Shown: positions 54,539 to 63,640, counted from the stretch's first letter. The stretch is DNA of 64,000 bases from Mycolicibacterium moriokaense (GCF_003201655.1 NZ_QJJU01000005.1:1-64000); one strand, 5' to 3'. The notes: generated by a model from the sequence alone, not told the origin. Made by a program: numbers and translations.

Positions 54539-55608
54539 GGCGTCACCTTGTCCACCTGAACAGCCGGCGGCGATTTCGGTTCCCCTGTGCGAGCGCGATA
54601 GGACGCGGCATAGACCGCGGACCGCGCGTTCAGCAGCGGATCATCGGACGGTTCGATGCCGTCGGGCAGCACCAGTGGGTCGAAATTGATGTCGCGAGCG
54701 TTGCCTGCCGCCTCGGTCTCGATGCCCGTTAACGTCAGCACTCCGGCGTCGATCGTGCGGCGATCGCTCGGCCATGGCAGCGTTGCATCCGTCGTTGGAT
54801 CGCCGGGAGCTCCGACCGTCAGGATCAGCCGCCACTGCAGTGGGCGGCTGCGCATCTGGCGGATCAGCGCGTCGAACAGAGTGTCGCTCCCGCCGGAGCG
54901 CGGCGCCATCGCCTGCTGTTGCGGAACGAACGACCAGCGCACAGGCGTGCGCACACCGTCGTCGTTGACGAAGAAGAACGTGATCAGGCTGCTGAAGGCG
55001 CTGTCGGCGAAGCCAGGGGAGGGCGGTTGTTTCTTGATCAACGCCAGCGCGGCGGCTGACTCGGGATGGGCAGCCAGGAAGGCGGCCATCGCCGCAGGGT
55101 CCGGCTGTCCGGTCGCAGGCACGACTTTCCCTGCGAGCAGCCGGTCGTAGAACCCTTGCGCCGAATTATCGGGAAAGACAGGAAGATTCAGCAATGCGGA
55201 GCGCCACTGCGTGCCGTCGGGAAACGCGAATGCCAACCCGAGGCCCCGCGCCGTCGTCGCTGCGTCAGCGGCGTTCGGATTCCCGCCGGCCAGCGAGAAG
55301 CGCCCAGTCACCCGAGTCTGCCCGTGCCGGAAGGTGACTGCCCTGGATAGCTCGCTGCCGTTTCCGTTGCTGTCGAAATGCCCGGTGACGACGACGCCCT
55401 TCGCGTGATTCCTGCGGAACCCGGGATGGGCCCCGAATACCGTGCGAAAGGCATTGAGGAACGCCTCGCGGGTCAACGTGTTGTTCGGGCCGATCCACTT
55501 GTTGGCATAGGCGACGGCGCCGAGGTCTACGGCAAGGAAAGCCGTCACCGCGCCGATGCCGAGCAGAACGGACCGCCGATTCAACTCCACGCCTACAAGA
55601 CGTGCCAC
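54535..55608 (-). CDS. SrpA-type catalase-related peroxidase, membrane-anchored
   Basis: The 357-residue product has an N-terminal anchor (ELNRRSVLLGIGAVTAFLAVDLGAV) and a minimal catalase fold: FRRNHAKGVVVTGHFDS (the distal His region), the Arg-Gly-Leu-Gly-Leu-Ala-Phe segment and the heme-proximal ARSAVYAASYRARTGE with its Tyr. At 357 residues it is shorter than true catalases (about 480), as usual for SrpA. The downstream, translationally coupled cytochrome b561 could supply electrons, making it a quinol-linked peroxidase. This pairing is common in bacteria. Confidence 0.9.
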   Translation of the reverse strand: MARLVGVELNRRSVLLGIGAVTAFLAVDLGAVAYANKWIGPNNTLTREAFLNAFRTVFGAHPGFRRNHAKGVVVTGHFDSNGNGSELSRAVTFRHGQTRVTGRFSLAGGNPNAADAATTARGLGLAFAFPDGTQWRSALLNLPVFPDNSAQGFYDRLLAGKVVPATGQPDPAAMAAFLAAHPESAAALALIKKQPPSPGFADSAFSSLITFFFVNDDGVRTPVRWSFVPQQQAMAPRSGGSDTLFDALIRQMRSRPLQWRLILTVGAPGDPTTDATLPWPSDRRTIDAGVLTLTGIETEAAGNARDINFDPLVLPDGIEPSDDPLLNARSAVYAASYRARTGEPKSPPAVQVDKVTP

Positions 55609-55681
55609 ACACCGGAATTATTCACCTGTGTGTGCCATGTCACCAGGAGGAGTCTGTGCGGCGGTCCGTGCCGCATGCCTG

Positions 55682-57343
55682 CTACGCCTGCGCAGGAAGG
55701 ACGTGGTCTGCCACCTTGTCGGTGCTAAGGCACAACGAGCACACGTGCGCATCGTGGGTCTCGCACTTCATCATGTCCGGCCGCTCGTAGTCGTGATGGC
55801 AGACGTGACACTTCAAGTGCTCGCCCGACGGGTTGCCGAACTCGTCGTACATGGGCAGGTCGATACCGTCGTCCGTACGACGCAGGTAGTACTTGCCTTT
55901 CGTCGCGACCGCGAGGATGGGCGGCAATACCAGCGCCAGACCGATTGCCACTAGTGGTGAGTACGGAGTGAGGGCAGGGCCGAGGCCGCCGAAGAACGCC
56001 AGGACCGAGACGCCCGCGGCGATCAGCATGGAGCCAAAGCCGACGGGATTGAAGTTGTAGAGCATGCCGCGACGGAACTCCGGCTTCATCGGCGAGAGCT
56101 TCAACAGGTACTTGTTGAACACGATGTCGGACGCGACCACCACGACCCAAGCCATGCCGCAGTTGGCGTAGAACCCGAGGATGGTGTTGAGGAAGTCGAA
56201 CATGTTGGCTTCCATCAGGATCAGTGCGATCAACAGGTTGAACCCAAGGAACCACAGCCGACCCGGGTAGGTCTTGGTGACGCGGGTGAACGAGTTCGTC
56301 CACGCCAGCGAACCCGAGTAGGCGTTGGTGACGTTGATCTTGATCTGGCTGATGACCACCAGGCACACGGCCAGCGTCAGCGCCAGCCAGTTCGGCAGGA
56401 AGTTCTTGTAGATTTCCAAGAACTGGTGCACCGGCTGGTTCGCGATGCCGGCACCGTCGGCGACGTTGGCGATCAGATACACGGCGAGGAACAGGCCGAC
56501 GATCTGCTTGATGGCGCCGAAGATGACCCAGCCCGGACCGGCAAGGAACATCCAGGTCCACCAGCTGCGCTTGTTCTCAGGGGTTTTCGGAGGCATGAAG
56601 CGCAGATAGTCGTTCTGCTCGGCAATCTGCGCGATGAGCGACAGGCAGACACCGGCCGCCAGCAGCGTCGAGCCGATGTCGAACCCGTGAACGCCCTTTT
56701 CGCCCTGGTAGGCGAAGAACGAGCTGACCGATTCCGGATGGCTGACCACCAGGTAAACGAACGGTGCCACCATCAGGATGAGCCACAGGGGTGTCGTCCA
56801 AACCTGCAGTGTGGATAGCACTTTCATCCCATAGATCACCAGCGGGAAGATGATGATCGTCGATGTCGCATAGCCGGCCCACAGTGGTATGCCAAGACCG
56901 AGTTTGAGGCCCTGCGCCATGATCGAGCCCTCGAGCGCGAAGAAGATGAAGGTGAACGTCGCGAAGATGACGTTGGTGACGACGGAGCCGTAGTAGCCGA
57001 ATCCGCTGCCGCGAGTGACGAGGTCGAGATCGATGTTGTACCGCGCGGAGTAGTAGGCCACCGGGAAGCCTGTCGCCATGATGACAATCGCGAAGATCAG
57101 GATGCCCCAGAGCGCGTTGGTCGTGCCGTACGCGATGCCGATGTTGGCACCGATCGCGAAGTCGGCGAGATACGCGATTCCTCCCAGCGCGGAGATGCCG
57201 ACAACCCGGGTCGACCACTTCCGGTAGCTACGCGGTGCAAAACGCAGCGTGTAGTCCTCCAAGGTTTCCTTGGTGGCGGTCATCGTGTCGAGGTCCGCCT
57301 CGACGACCTCGGTCAGCGGCCCCTTGCTGAGCTCTTGTGTCAT
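55682..57343 (-). CDS. NCS1-family nucleobase/cation permease with Cys-rich C-terminal tail
   Basis: The 553-residue product has about 12 membrane helices and the NCS1 (purine-cytosine permease) look: ADFAIGANIGIAYGTTNALWGILIF, TRGSGFGYYGSV, SLIAQIAEQNDYLRFMP, ITNAYSGSLAWTN-like text. The last 42 residues are unusual: Cys512, Cys515, Cys527, Cys535 and Cys538 (C-x2-C-x11-C-x7-C-x2-C) with several His, the pattern of a zinc or iron site facing the cytoplasm. The substrate is probably a nucleobase, hydantoin or related compound. ATG 57343; no partner gene adjoins. Confidence 0.88.
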   Translation of the reverse strand: MTQELSKGPLTEVVEADLDTMTATKETLEDYTLRFAPRSYRKWSTRVVGISALGGIAYLADFAIGANIGIAYGTTNALWGILIFAIVIMATGFPVAYYSARYNIDLDLVTRGSGFGYYGSVVTNVIFATFTFIFFALEGSIMAQGLKLGLGIPLWAGYATSTIIIFPLVIYGMKVLSTLQVWTTPLWLILMVAPFVYLVVSHPESVSSFFAYQGEKGVHGFDIGSTLLAAGVCLSLIAQIAEQNDYLRFMPPKTPENKRSWWTWMFLAGPGWVIFGAIKQIVGLFLAVYLIANVADGAGIANQPVHQFLEIYKNFLPNWLALTLAVCLVVISQIKINVTNAYSGSLAWTNSFTRVTKTYPGRLWFLGFNLLIALILMEANMFDFLNTILGFYANCGMAWVVVVASDIVFNKYLLKLSPMKPEFRRGMLYNFNPVGFGSMLIAAGVSVLAFFGGLGPALTPYSPLVAIGLALVLPPILAVATKGKYYLRRTDDGIDLPMYDEFGNPSGEHLKCHVCHHDYERPDMMKCETHDAHVCSLCLSTDKVADHVLPAQA

Positions 57344-57487
57344 GCAGCGAAATTAAGACCGACGTGTTTCGTAGCGATGACAGGCGTGTTCCCAGCAAAA
57401 GCAAGTTTGCGAGTCCGCTGGGCGAGGAGGAATGGTTGGTCAAGTCCCGGTTGTAACGATCGGGTAGCGTCCGGCGATGTGACGGAC

Positions 57488-57913
57488 ATGCGAACAGCGA
57501 CAACCAGGGTCGGGGCCGCATTGGCGGTCGCAGCTGCATCATTTGCCATGGGCCAGGCAACGGCGAACGCCGAGCCGGCCGCTCACCAGGTGCGGTACAC
57601 CCTCACGTCGGCAGGCCCCGCGGATTTCGACCTCTACTATGTGACGGCTCAACCTCCGAGCAAGGCGGCCTATGACGCCGACGCCTACGCATTCCTCAAG
57701 AAGGACCAGGTGTCCCTGGATCCCGGAGTGCCGTGGGTGTTCGAAACCACGATGGCGGACCCGAAATGGGCGATCTTCACGGTGAGCAGCACCACGCACG
57801 GAGGGCAGGCCGCGCCGAACCCTCATTGCGACATCGCCGTCGACGGTCAGGTGGTTGTGCAGCAGGACGCTCCTTACAACTTGCAGTGCAAGCTTCCCGG
57901 CGCCCCGATCTAG
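57488..57913 (+). CDS. small secreted MmpS-like protein
   Basis: The 141-residue product has a signal peptide (MRTATTRVGAALAVAAASFAMGQATANAEP) and a beta-rich mature domain: VRYTLTSAGPADFDLYYVT, WVFETTMADPKWAIFTVSSTT and NPHCDIAVDGQVVVQQDAPYNLQCKL, with a Cys pair near the C terminus. This recalls the periplasmic domain of MmpS proteins without their membrane anchor. No MmpL gene is nearby. ATG 57488 follows the preceding GTG by 9 bases. The function is unknown. Confidence 0.72.
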   Translation: MRTATTRVGAALAVAAASFAMGQATANAEPAAHQVRYTLTSAGPADFDLYYVTAQPPSKAAYDADAYAFLKKDQVSLDPGVPWVFETTMADPKWAIFTVSSTTHGGQAAPNPHCDIAVDGQVVVQQDAPYNLQCKLPGAPI

Positions 57914-58026
57914 CTGTCGACTCAAGCATCTGCTCGTCTGCCCAGCTCAAACGCCCGCCGCCGGGTGGGACTACGAGTAGCTTCGCAGGTGACGCACTGC
58001 AGCGTCCTTGGCAAGGGGAGCCGGCG

Positions 58027-59079
58027 ATGGCCGTCGATGAAGACAAGCTCAATGCGTTTGTGGGCAAGGCAGTAGGCGATCTCGGCGCGGCGATGAGCGC
58101 GGTGCTGGTCCTGATCGGCGACGAACTGGGGCTGTATTCGGCTCTGGCCGAAGGCCGGTTGTCCGCCGAGGAGCTCGCGAAGAGCACTGGCACCAATGAG
58201 CGGTACGTGCGCGAATGGCTCTCCAATCAGGCCGCGGGCGGATACATCGAGTACGACAGCGGAAGCGACGAGTTCTACCTCAGCGAGGAACAGGCGCTAT
58301 GCCTGGCGAGTCCGAACGGACCGATGGATCTGCCAGGCGGCTACTCGATCGTCGAGGACCTCTTCGGTGTTAAGCAGCGGGCCGTGGAGAATTTCCGGAG
58401 CGGCGCAGGCATGGAATGGGGAGAGCACCACCCGTGCTTGTTCCGAGGCACCGAACGGTTTTTCAGGGCTGGCTACAACGCCAGCCTGGTGTCGGACTGG
58501 CTGCCCGCACTCGACGGTGTCGTCGAGAAACTCAACGCCGGCGGGCGCGTCGCTGATGTGGGGTGCGGGCACGGCGTGTCGACAATCCTGATGGCACAGA
58601 CGTTTCCGGCGTCACAGTTCGTCGGCATCGATTATCACGACGCATCGATCGAGACCGCGCGCGAGCATGCCGCGGAAGCGGGCCTCACCAACGCAAGCTT
58701 CGAGGTGGCCGACGCGACGACATACGAGGGCGATGACTACGACCTGATCGCCTTCTTCGACTGCCTGCACGACATGGCCAATCCGGTTGGCGCGGCCCGT
58801 CATGCGAGGCAGGCGCTGAAACCCGATGGCCACTGCATGTTGGTCGAGCCGTTCGCGGGGGATAGCCTCTCGGACAACCTGAATCCCGTCGGCAGGGTGT
58901 TCTACGGAGCGTCCTCGCTCATCTGCGTACCCGTCTCACTCGCCCAGCATGGTCCGGCGCTCGGGGCGCAGGCCGGTGAGGCCAGGCTCACGGAAGTGAT
59001 GGTGGACGGCGGCGGCTTCAGTCGCTTCCGTCGCGCCACGGAGACTCCGTTCAACCTCGTGTTCGAGGCCCGGCCCTAG
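58027..59079 (+). CDS. class I SAM-dependent methyltransferase
   Basis: The 350-residue product has an N-terminal winged-helix dimerisation region ([37 protein letters not shown]) as in O-methyltransferases, then motif [17 protein letters not shown] (about residues 178-193), the acidic [12 protein letters not shown] and [11 protein letters not shown]. It lacks an obvious partner gene and its substrate is unknown. ATG 58027. Its TAG stop overlaps that of the convergent dhaA. Confidence 0.87.
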   Translation: MAVDEDKLNAFVGKAVGDLGAAMSAVLVLIGDELGLYSALAEGRLSAEELAKSTGTNERYVREWLSNQAAGGYIEYDSGSDEFYLSEEQALCLASPNGPMDLPGGYSIVEDLFGVKQRAVENFRSGAGMEWGEHHPCLFRGTERFFRAGYNASLVSDWLPALDGVVEKLNAGGRVADVGCGHGVSTILMAQTFPASQFVGIDYHDASIETAREHAAEAGLTNASFEVADATTYEGDDYDLIAFFDCLHDMANPVGAARHARQALKPDGHCMLVEPFAGDSLSDNLNPVGRVFYGASSLICVPVSLAQHGPALGAQAGEARLTEVMVDGGGFSRFRRATETPFNLVFEARP

Positions 59080-59966
59080 GAAGTTGAACGCACCGCGCGG
59101 ACGAACGACGCGACAGCGGCGCCGATTTCGTCCGGGCTGTCCTCCTGGATGAAATGCGACCCTGGCACCGAGACTTCGGTCTGGTTGGGCCAACTGCGCA
59201 CGAAGTCGCGGACGCGACCACGGATGAGTGCGCCGGGCTCGCCGTTGATGAACAGCTTGGGCACATCGGATTCGGCTAGCCACGCCCCGTATTCTTCGAC
59301 GGCGGCGACGACGTCAGCGGGCTCGCCCTCGATCGGAATGTTGCGTGGCCACGACAGCGTCGGTCGCCGATCCTCCCCGGGATTGCGGAATGGCTCCCGG
59401 TAATGATCCATCTCGTCGTCGGATAGCTTGCGCTGAATGGCGCCGGGCAGCACGGCCTCGACGAACATGTTGTTGTCCAGCACCATCGCCTCGCCCTGTG
59501 GGGACCTAAAGCCTTGGAAGACCGCCCGGACAGGGTCAGGGAAGTCCGACCAATCGATCGGCATGGCAATGGCTTCCATGAACGCGATGCCTGCCACCCG
59601 GTCGCGGTGCTTGTTGGCCCAGTCGAAGCCCAGCGCCGAACCCCAGTCGTGCAGAACGAGAATCACCCGGTCGCCCAGATCGAGTTCGTCCCACAGGGTG
59701 AACAGGTAGTCGCGCTGTTCCGCGTAGTGATAGCGATCCGGCCCGGAGTCGTCCAGCTTGTCCGACCCGCCCATGCCGATCAGATCGCATGCGACGAGCC
59801 GGCCCAGCCCCTCCAGGTGCGGCATCACGTTGCGCCACAGGTATGACGATGTGGGGTTGCCATGCTGGAAGACGATCGCATCGCCATGGCCTTCGTCGAC
59901 GTAGGCCATCCGCTTACCCTTGACCTCTTTGTACTGCAGCTGCCCATACGGCTTGGCTCCCGGCAT
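59076..59966 (-). CDS. dhaA: haloalkane dehalogenase
   Basis: The 296-residue product is an HLD-II type dehalogenase. The halide site is Asn37 ([11 protein letters not shown]) and Trp108, the nucleophile Asp107 ([12 protein letters not shown]), the acid Glu131 ([11 protein letters not shown]) and the base His271 (GSHFIQEDS). It matches Rv2579 (DhaA/LinB-like) and cleaves C-halogen bonds to alcohols. ATG 59966 has GAGGAGA 7 bases upstream. It is 10 bases downstream of the TetR gene and should be co-transcribed with it. Confidence 0.94.
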   Translation of the reverse strand: MPGAKPYGQLQYKEVKGKRMAYVDEGHGDAIVFQHGNPTSSYLWRNVMPHLEGLGRLVACDLIGMGGSDKLDDSGPDRYHYAEQRDYLFTLWDELDLGDRVILVLHDWGSALGFDWANKHRDRVAGIAFMEAIAMPIDWSDFPDPVRAVFQGFRSPQGEAMVLDNNMFVEAVLPGAIQRKLSDDEMDHYREPFRNPGEDRRPTLSWPRNIPIEGEPADVVAAVEEYGAWLAESDVPKLFINGEPGALIRGRVRDFVRSWPNQTEVSVPGSHFIQEDSPDEIGAAVASFVRAVRSTS

Positions 59967-59976
59967 GGCTGTCTCC

Positions 59977-60570
59977 TCAATCTCGTTGGTTGGCACACAG
60001 TTTGGCGGCGGCTTGCCTGGCCACCTGCAGGATGCGTGTAGAGAACTTGGGGTCCACTACAGCGCGGGACAACGCCATCCCGCCGACGCACACTGCCATC
60101 AGCGCGATGGCATCGTCGAGCCGATCGTCGGATTCGTCATCGCCGCAGATCGCGGCAAGCGAAATGCGCAATTCACGCTCATAGCTGGCCCGGAACTGAT
60201 CGGAGGCGTGCGCGGCATCCGAACTGAGCGTCGCGAAACCGCAACTGTTGGATAAGTCGTCGCGGTGGCCAGTGGTCAGGTAGCGCTTGGCCAGGCCTGT
60301 CAGTCGATCGCTCCACGACTCGCCGCGCGCCGGCTTGATCCAGTGAGGGCGACCGGTGGTGATCGCCCGCCCGAACGCCGCGCTTGCAAGGTCGTCCTTG
60401 CTCGAGAAATGCGAGTAAAACGCGCCATGCGTGAGCCCGGCGTCGCGCATCACCGGAACAATCGCCGCTCCGTCAAGCCCTTTCTCGCGGATCCGGCATG
60501 CGGCGGCGTCCAGGATCTTGTCCAGTGATTCCCGCTTACTGTCGGCGCGTGTCCCTGCGACCTTTCGCAT
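59977..60570 (-). CDS. TetR family transcriptional regulator
   Basis: The 197-residue product has the N-terminal HTH ([52 protein letters not shown], about residues 14-63) and a C-terminal ligand domain of the TetR_C group. ATG 60570 is one of two near starts (the other is 60579). It is the first gene of a two-gene unit with dhaA. A perfect 9-bp inverted repeat at 60587-60610 lies 17 bases upstream and is the natural candidate for its own operator. Confidence 0.88.
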   Translation of the reverse strand: MRKVAGTRADSKRESLDKILDAAACRIREKGLDGAAIVPVMRDAGLTHGAFYSHFSSKDDLASAAFGRAITTGRPHWIKPARGESWSDRLTGLAKRYLTTGHRDDLSNSCGFATLSSDAAHASDQFRASYERELRISLAAICGDDESDDRLDDAIALMAVCVGGMALSRAVVDPKFSTRILQVARQAAAKLCANQRD

Positions 60571-60586
60571 GATGAGCATCACGCTA

Positions 60587-60610
60587 CTCGCATGACGCGC
60601 ATCATGCGAG
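60587..60610. promoter_or_regulatory. candidate TetR operator
   Basis: CTCGCATGA (60587-60595), a 6-base spacer and TCATGCGAG (60602-60610) form a perfect palindrome just upstream of the tetR start. It overlaps the last codons of the FAD monooxygenase gene. Size and symmetry suit a TetR dimer. Confidence 0.65.
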
Positions 60611-61828
60611 TGCTGCTGCGTCCTCCTGCACCGGTGCATCCCAATCGATGGCGAAGCGCTGTTCGGCGGCTGCCGTCTTCTCGAGATTCATCGTCTTGAG
60701 CATGAGCGGCAGCAGCAGCCTCATCATTCGTTGCGCGACCGGTCCCGGCGCCTTGGCGTGGCTGATGCGCGCGCCGCGTGCGGCGATCTTCTCCACCCGC
60801 GGGCGGCGCAGGCGCTCGTAGGCAGTGAACGCCGACGAAACGTCGGGCAGGTCGCGCAGGCAGCGGGCCAGCTGAATCGCGCTCTCCATCGCGAGCGACG
60901 CACCCTGCCCGGTGCTGTTGGACGGCGCATGCACGGCGTCGCCGACGAGCACCATGCGACCGCGGTGCCAATGCGGGACCGGCGGCATGATGTGCAGTCC
61001 GCCGACGGCCTGCAGGGTGTCGCCGGTGGTTTCGGCGGCCAGCCGTGCGCCGGGGATGTCATTGGCGTAGGCACCGCGCAGAGTGTGCAGCCAGTCTTCG
61101 GCCGCGACGGCGCGGGCCTCCTTGAGGGTGAGATATTGCTCCGACGGCAGGTTCGCGCCCCAGCCGATGCGCCCGTCGGGCCGCTTCCAGTACAGGTAAT
61201 ACGCCCGCCGCCCGAACGCGAACGTCATGGTCCCCGGCTCGAGTCTGGCGGTATCGGCTGCGTCGTCCGCCAGTCCCTCGAAGCCGAGCAGCTTGAGGTA
61301 GCGCGCGCCGGGCGCATCGGGGTCGATGAGCTTGCGCACGGTCGAATGAACTCCATCGGCGCCGATCAGTACGTCGGCTGTGGCGTGGGTGCCGTCGGCG
61401 AAATGGGCGGTGACGCCGTCCGGGCGCTCGTCGACACGGATCAGCTTCTTGGCGTCGTGGATTCGCACACCGGACCGCTGCGCCCGTTCTCGAAGAATGC
61501 GGTGCAGCGCGCCGCGGTCGATGAGCTGGCGGGGTGGAAGTCCTTGCGGTGTCGGCATTTCCCGGCCCGGCTTGCTGGCGATCGACATGACGGAACGGGT
61601 GATCGGGATAGCGGCGGCGCGGACGGCGTCATCGGCGCCGATGATGCGCAGGGCGGCAAGGCCGTTGGGCTCAAGTGCCAGCGAACCGCCAATTCCGTTG
61701 GCTGAGGCCGGATCGGTCGGGCGGGCTTCGTAAACGGCGGCGTTGATGCCGGCCATTGCGAGTGCGGTGGCCGCGACCGGTCCGGCGATTCCGCCGCCGA
61801 TTACGAGTGCGGTCTGTGCTGCGGGCAT
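60602..61828 (-). CDS. FAD-dependent monooxygenase
   Basis: The 408-residue product is a class A flavoprotein hydroxylase: GGGIAG at residues 11-16, the GADGVHSTVR motif (about residues 151-160) and VLVGDAVHAPSNSTGQGASLAMESA (GD motif, about 290-315). This group hydroxylates aromatics or degrades antibiotics such as tetracyclines and rifamycins; the substrate cannot be assigned. ATG 61828 lies 9 bases after the PadR gene, so the two form a unit. Confidence 0.88.
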   Translation of the reverse strand: MPAAQTALVIGGGIAGPVAATALAMAGINAAVYEARPTDPASANGIGGSLALEPNGLAALRIIGADDAVRAAAIPITRSVMSIASKPGREMPTPQGLPPRQLIDRGALHRILRERAQRSGVRIHDAKKLIRVDERPDGVTAHFADGTHATADVLIGADGVHSTVRKLIDPDAPGARYLKLLGFEGLADDAADTARLEPGTMTFAFGRRAYYLYWKRPDGRIGWGANLPSEQYLTLKEARAVAAEDWLHTLRGAYANDIPGARLAAETTGDTLQAVGGLHIMPPVPHWHRGRMVLVGDAVHAPSNSTGQGASLAMESAIQLARCLRDLPDVSSAFTAYERLRRPRVEKIAARGARISHAKAPGPVAQRMMRLLLPLMLKTMNLEKTAAAEQRFAIDWDAPVQEDAAALA

Positions 61829-61837
61829 GTAGTCCTC

Positions 61838-62485
61838 CTAGTGGTTGTGTTCGGTGCCACGGTCGGCGAGTTCAGCGAATTCGGCTGGGATATCGCTGTT
61901 TTCGTGCCAGCGGCGCCATGCATCGAGATGCGGGAAGGTGCCAGTGGACAGTTCGTCGAGCAGTGATCGCGCCCAGTCGATCTCGGCTTGCGTCATCGCG
62001 ATCCGGTACTCGTCCTCGATCAGGAACAGCCGAGGGATATCTGCGGCGTGCTCGAGCTGACCCTGCAACCCGTCGCTGGTTTCGGTCAGCCGGTCGACAC
62101 GGCGGCGCAGCAGCTCGATGACCTCCTCCGGGGTCAGCACCGCGAGCACGGACAGCCCTGCGATGAACCGAGTGTGCTCGGCCTCCGGTTCGGCGATCAG
62201 CTCGCGCGTCCACGCGATCAATTCGTCGCGCCCGGCATCGGTGATCTGGTACATCGTCCGCTCGGGCCTGGCACCCTGCCGGGTTACCCCGATGGATTCG
62301 AGGTAGCCGTTCTTCTCCAGGTTCTGCACGACGGTGTAGAGCGACCCCCACTTGATGTCCATGTCGCGGTCCTTGCCGCGGGCACGCATCACCGACGCCA
62401 TCTCGTAGCGGTGCATCGGCCGCTGAACGACGGTGGCCAGCACCGCGAGCGCCATCAGGTTCGCGACCTTGCGCTTCTTGGCCAT
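61838..62485 (-). CDS. PadR family transcriptional regulator
   Basis: The 215-residue product has the PadR winged helix (NLMALAVLATVVQRPMHRYEMASVM, KWGSLYTVVQNLEKNGYLE, RTMYQITDAGRDEL) and a C-terminal Vir-like dimerisation region. It is followed by the FAD monooxygenase gene, its likely target. ATG 62485 has GAGGAGGA upstream; a GTG three bases earlier is equivalent. The inverted repeat at 62503-62532 overlaps its promoter. Confidence 0.88.
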   Translation of the reverse strand: MAKKRKVANLMALAVLATVVQRPMHRYEMASVMRARGKDRDMDIKWGSLYTVVQNLEKNGYLESIGVTRQGARPERTMYQITDAGRDELIAWTRELIAEPEAEHTRFIAGLSVLAVLTPEEVIELLRRRVDRLTETSDGLQGQLEHAADIPRLFLIEDEYRIAMTQAEIDWARSLLDELSTGTFPHLDAWRRWHENSDIPAEFAELADRGTEHNH

Positions 62486-62502
62486 CACTCCTCCTCGGCG
62501 AT

Positions 62503-62532
62503 TACTCGTAGCCGAATATACGTATACGAGTA
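62503..62532. promoter_or_regulatory. candidate PadR operator
   Basis: TACTCGTA (62503-62510) and TACGAGTA (62525-62532) are perfect inverted 8-base arms, 14 bases apart, 18-47 bases upstream of padR. The interval also holds TATACGTATA. It lies in the divergent region shared with the radical SAM gene. Confidence 0.6.
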
Positions 62533-62568
62533 TCGCGACACAAGGGGTAAATTACCTTGACATTTGTG

Positions 62569-62584
62569 TCGAACAAGCGTTCGA
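62569..62584 (+). promoter_or_regulatory. LexA (SOS) box upstream of the radical SAM gene
   Basis: TCGAAC-AAGC-GTTCGA is a perfect copy of the mycobacterial SOS box TCGAAC-N4-GTTCGA. It ends 8 bases before ATG 62593. The M. tuberculosis orthologue Rv2578c is, to my knowledge, a LexA-regulated gene. Confidence 0.88.
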
Positions 62585-62592
62585 ATAGATTC

Positions 62593-63609
62593 ATGCGGTG
62601 GGCAGGACAGGGCGTCAGCGTCGATGACGGCGCCCTGCCTGGCCTGCAGCGCATCGGCTTTGTCCGCAGCGTCCGCACGCCGCAGTTCGACGGCATCACG
62701 TTCCACGAGGTGCTGTGCAAGTCGGCGTTGAACAAGGTGCCCGGGGTGTCGATGCTCCCGTTCAACTACACCGTCAACGCGTATCGCGGGTGCTCACACG
62801 CCTGTCGCTACTGCTTTGCGCGGCCGACCCACGAGTACCTCGATCTCGACTGCGGCACTGATTTCGATTCCCAAGTCGTCGTCAAGACCAATGTCGCGGA
62901 TGTCCTGCGACGCGAACTGCGCAGGCCGTCGTGGCAGCGGGAGACCGTCGCGCTCGGCACCAACACCGACCCTTATCAACGGGCAGAGGGGCGCTACGCC
63001 CTGATGCCGGGGATCATCGGCGCTCTTGCCGATTCCGGCACACCGTTTTCCATCCTCACCAAGGGCACATTGCTGCGGCGCGATCTCCCGCTGATCACCG
63101 ATGCCGCTCGCCGCGTCGACGTCAGCGTCGCGGTGTCGCTTGCGGTCGGCGATCCCGAATTGCACAGGGACGTCGAACCGGGGACGCCGTCACCGGCGGC
63201 CCGGCTCGGGCTGATCTCCGCTATCCGCGCCGCCGGTCTGGATTGTCACGTCATGGTCGCGCCGGTGCTGCCGCGATTGACTGACTCCGTCGAGCACCTC
63301 GATGCTCTACTGGCCTCGATCGCTGAGGCCGGCGCGACGGGTGTGACGGTGTTCGGCCTGCATCTGCGAGGTTCGACGCGTGGATGGTTCATGGGCTGGC
63401 TGGCCACATCGCATCCGGAGCTGGTGGGGGAGTACCGCCAGTTGTACAGGCGCGGTGCGTATCTGTCGCCGGACTACCGAAACATGCTGCACGACAGGGT
63501 CAAACCGCTGGTTGCCAAACATGGCCTTGTACCCGATCGGCGGTCCTTCCGGGCTGCTGAGGTCTCAGCGCCCGTGAGCGCCGAGGTCCTGCAGCCAACG
63601 TTGTTTTGA
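62593..63609 (+). CDS. radical SAM protein, spore-photoproduct-lyase-like (Rv2578c)
   Basis: The 338-residue product has the radical SAM cluster motif C-x3-C-x2-C (Cys67, Cys71, Cys74 in GCSHACRYCFARPTH). GTNTDPYQ, the LTKGTLLRRDLPLI strand, VSVAVSLAVGD and GLHLRGSTRGWFM follow, the pattern of the Rv2578c subfamily related to DNA photoproduct lyases. A role in DNA repair is plausible because of the SOS box directly upstream. ATG 62593 (MRWAGQ) matches the orthologue's start; the longer frame from 62557 would overlap the SOS box. Confidence 0.92.
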   Translation: MRWAGQGVSVDDGALPGLQRIGFVRSVRTPQFDGITFHEVLCKSALNKVPGVSMLPFNYTVNAYRGCSHACRYCFARPTHEYLDLDCGTDFDSQVVVKTNVADVLRRELRRPSWQRETVALGTNTDPYQRAEGRYALMPGIIGALADSGTPFSILTKGTLLRRDLPLITDAARRVDVSVAVSLAVGDPELHRDVEPGTPSPAARLGLISAIRAAGLDCHVMVAPVLPRLTDSVEHLDALLASIAEAGATGVTVFGLHLRGSTRGWFMGWLATSHPELVGEYRQLYRRGAYLSPDYRNMLHDRVKPLVAKHGLVPDRRSFRAAEVSAPVSAEVLQPTLF

Positions 63610-63640
63610 GCGACGTCGTCTGAGGCATTAGTGCCCTACC

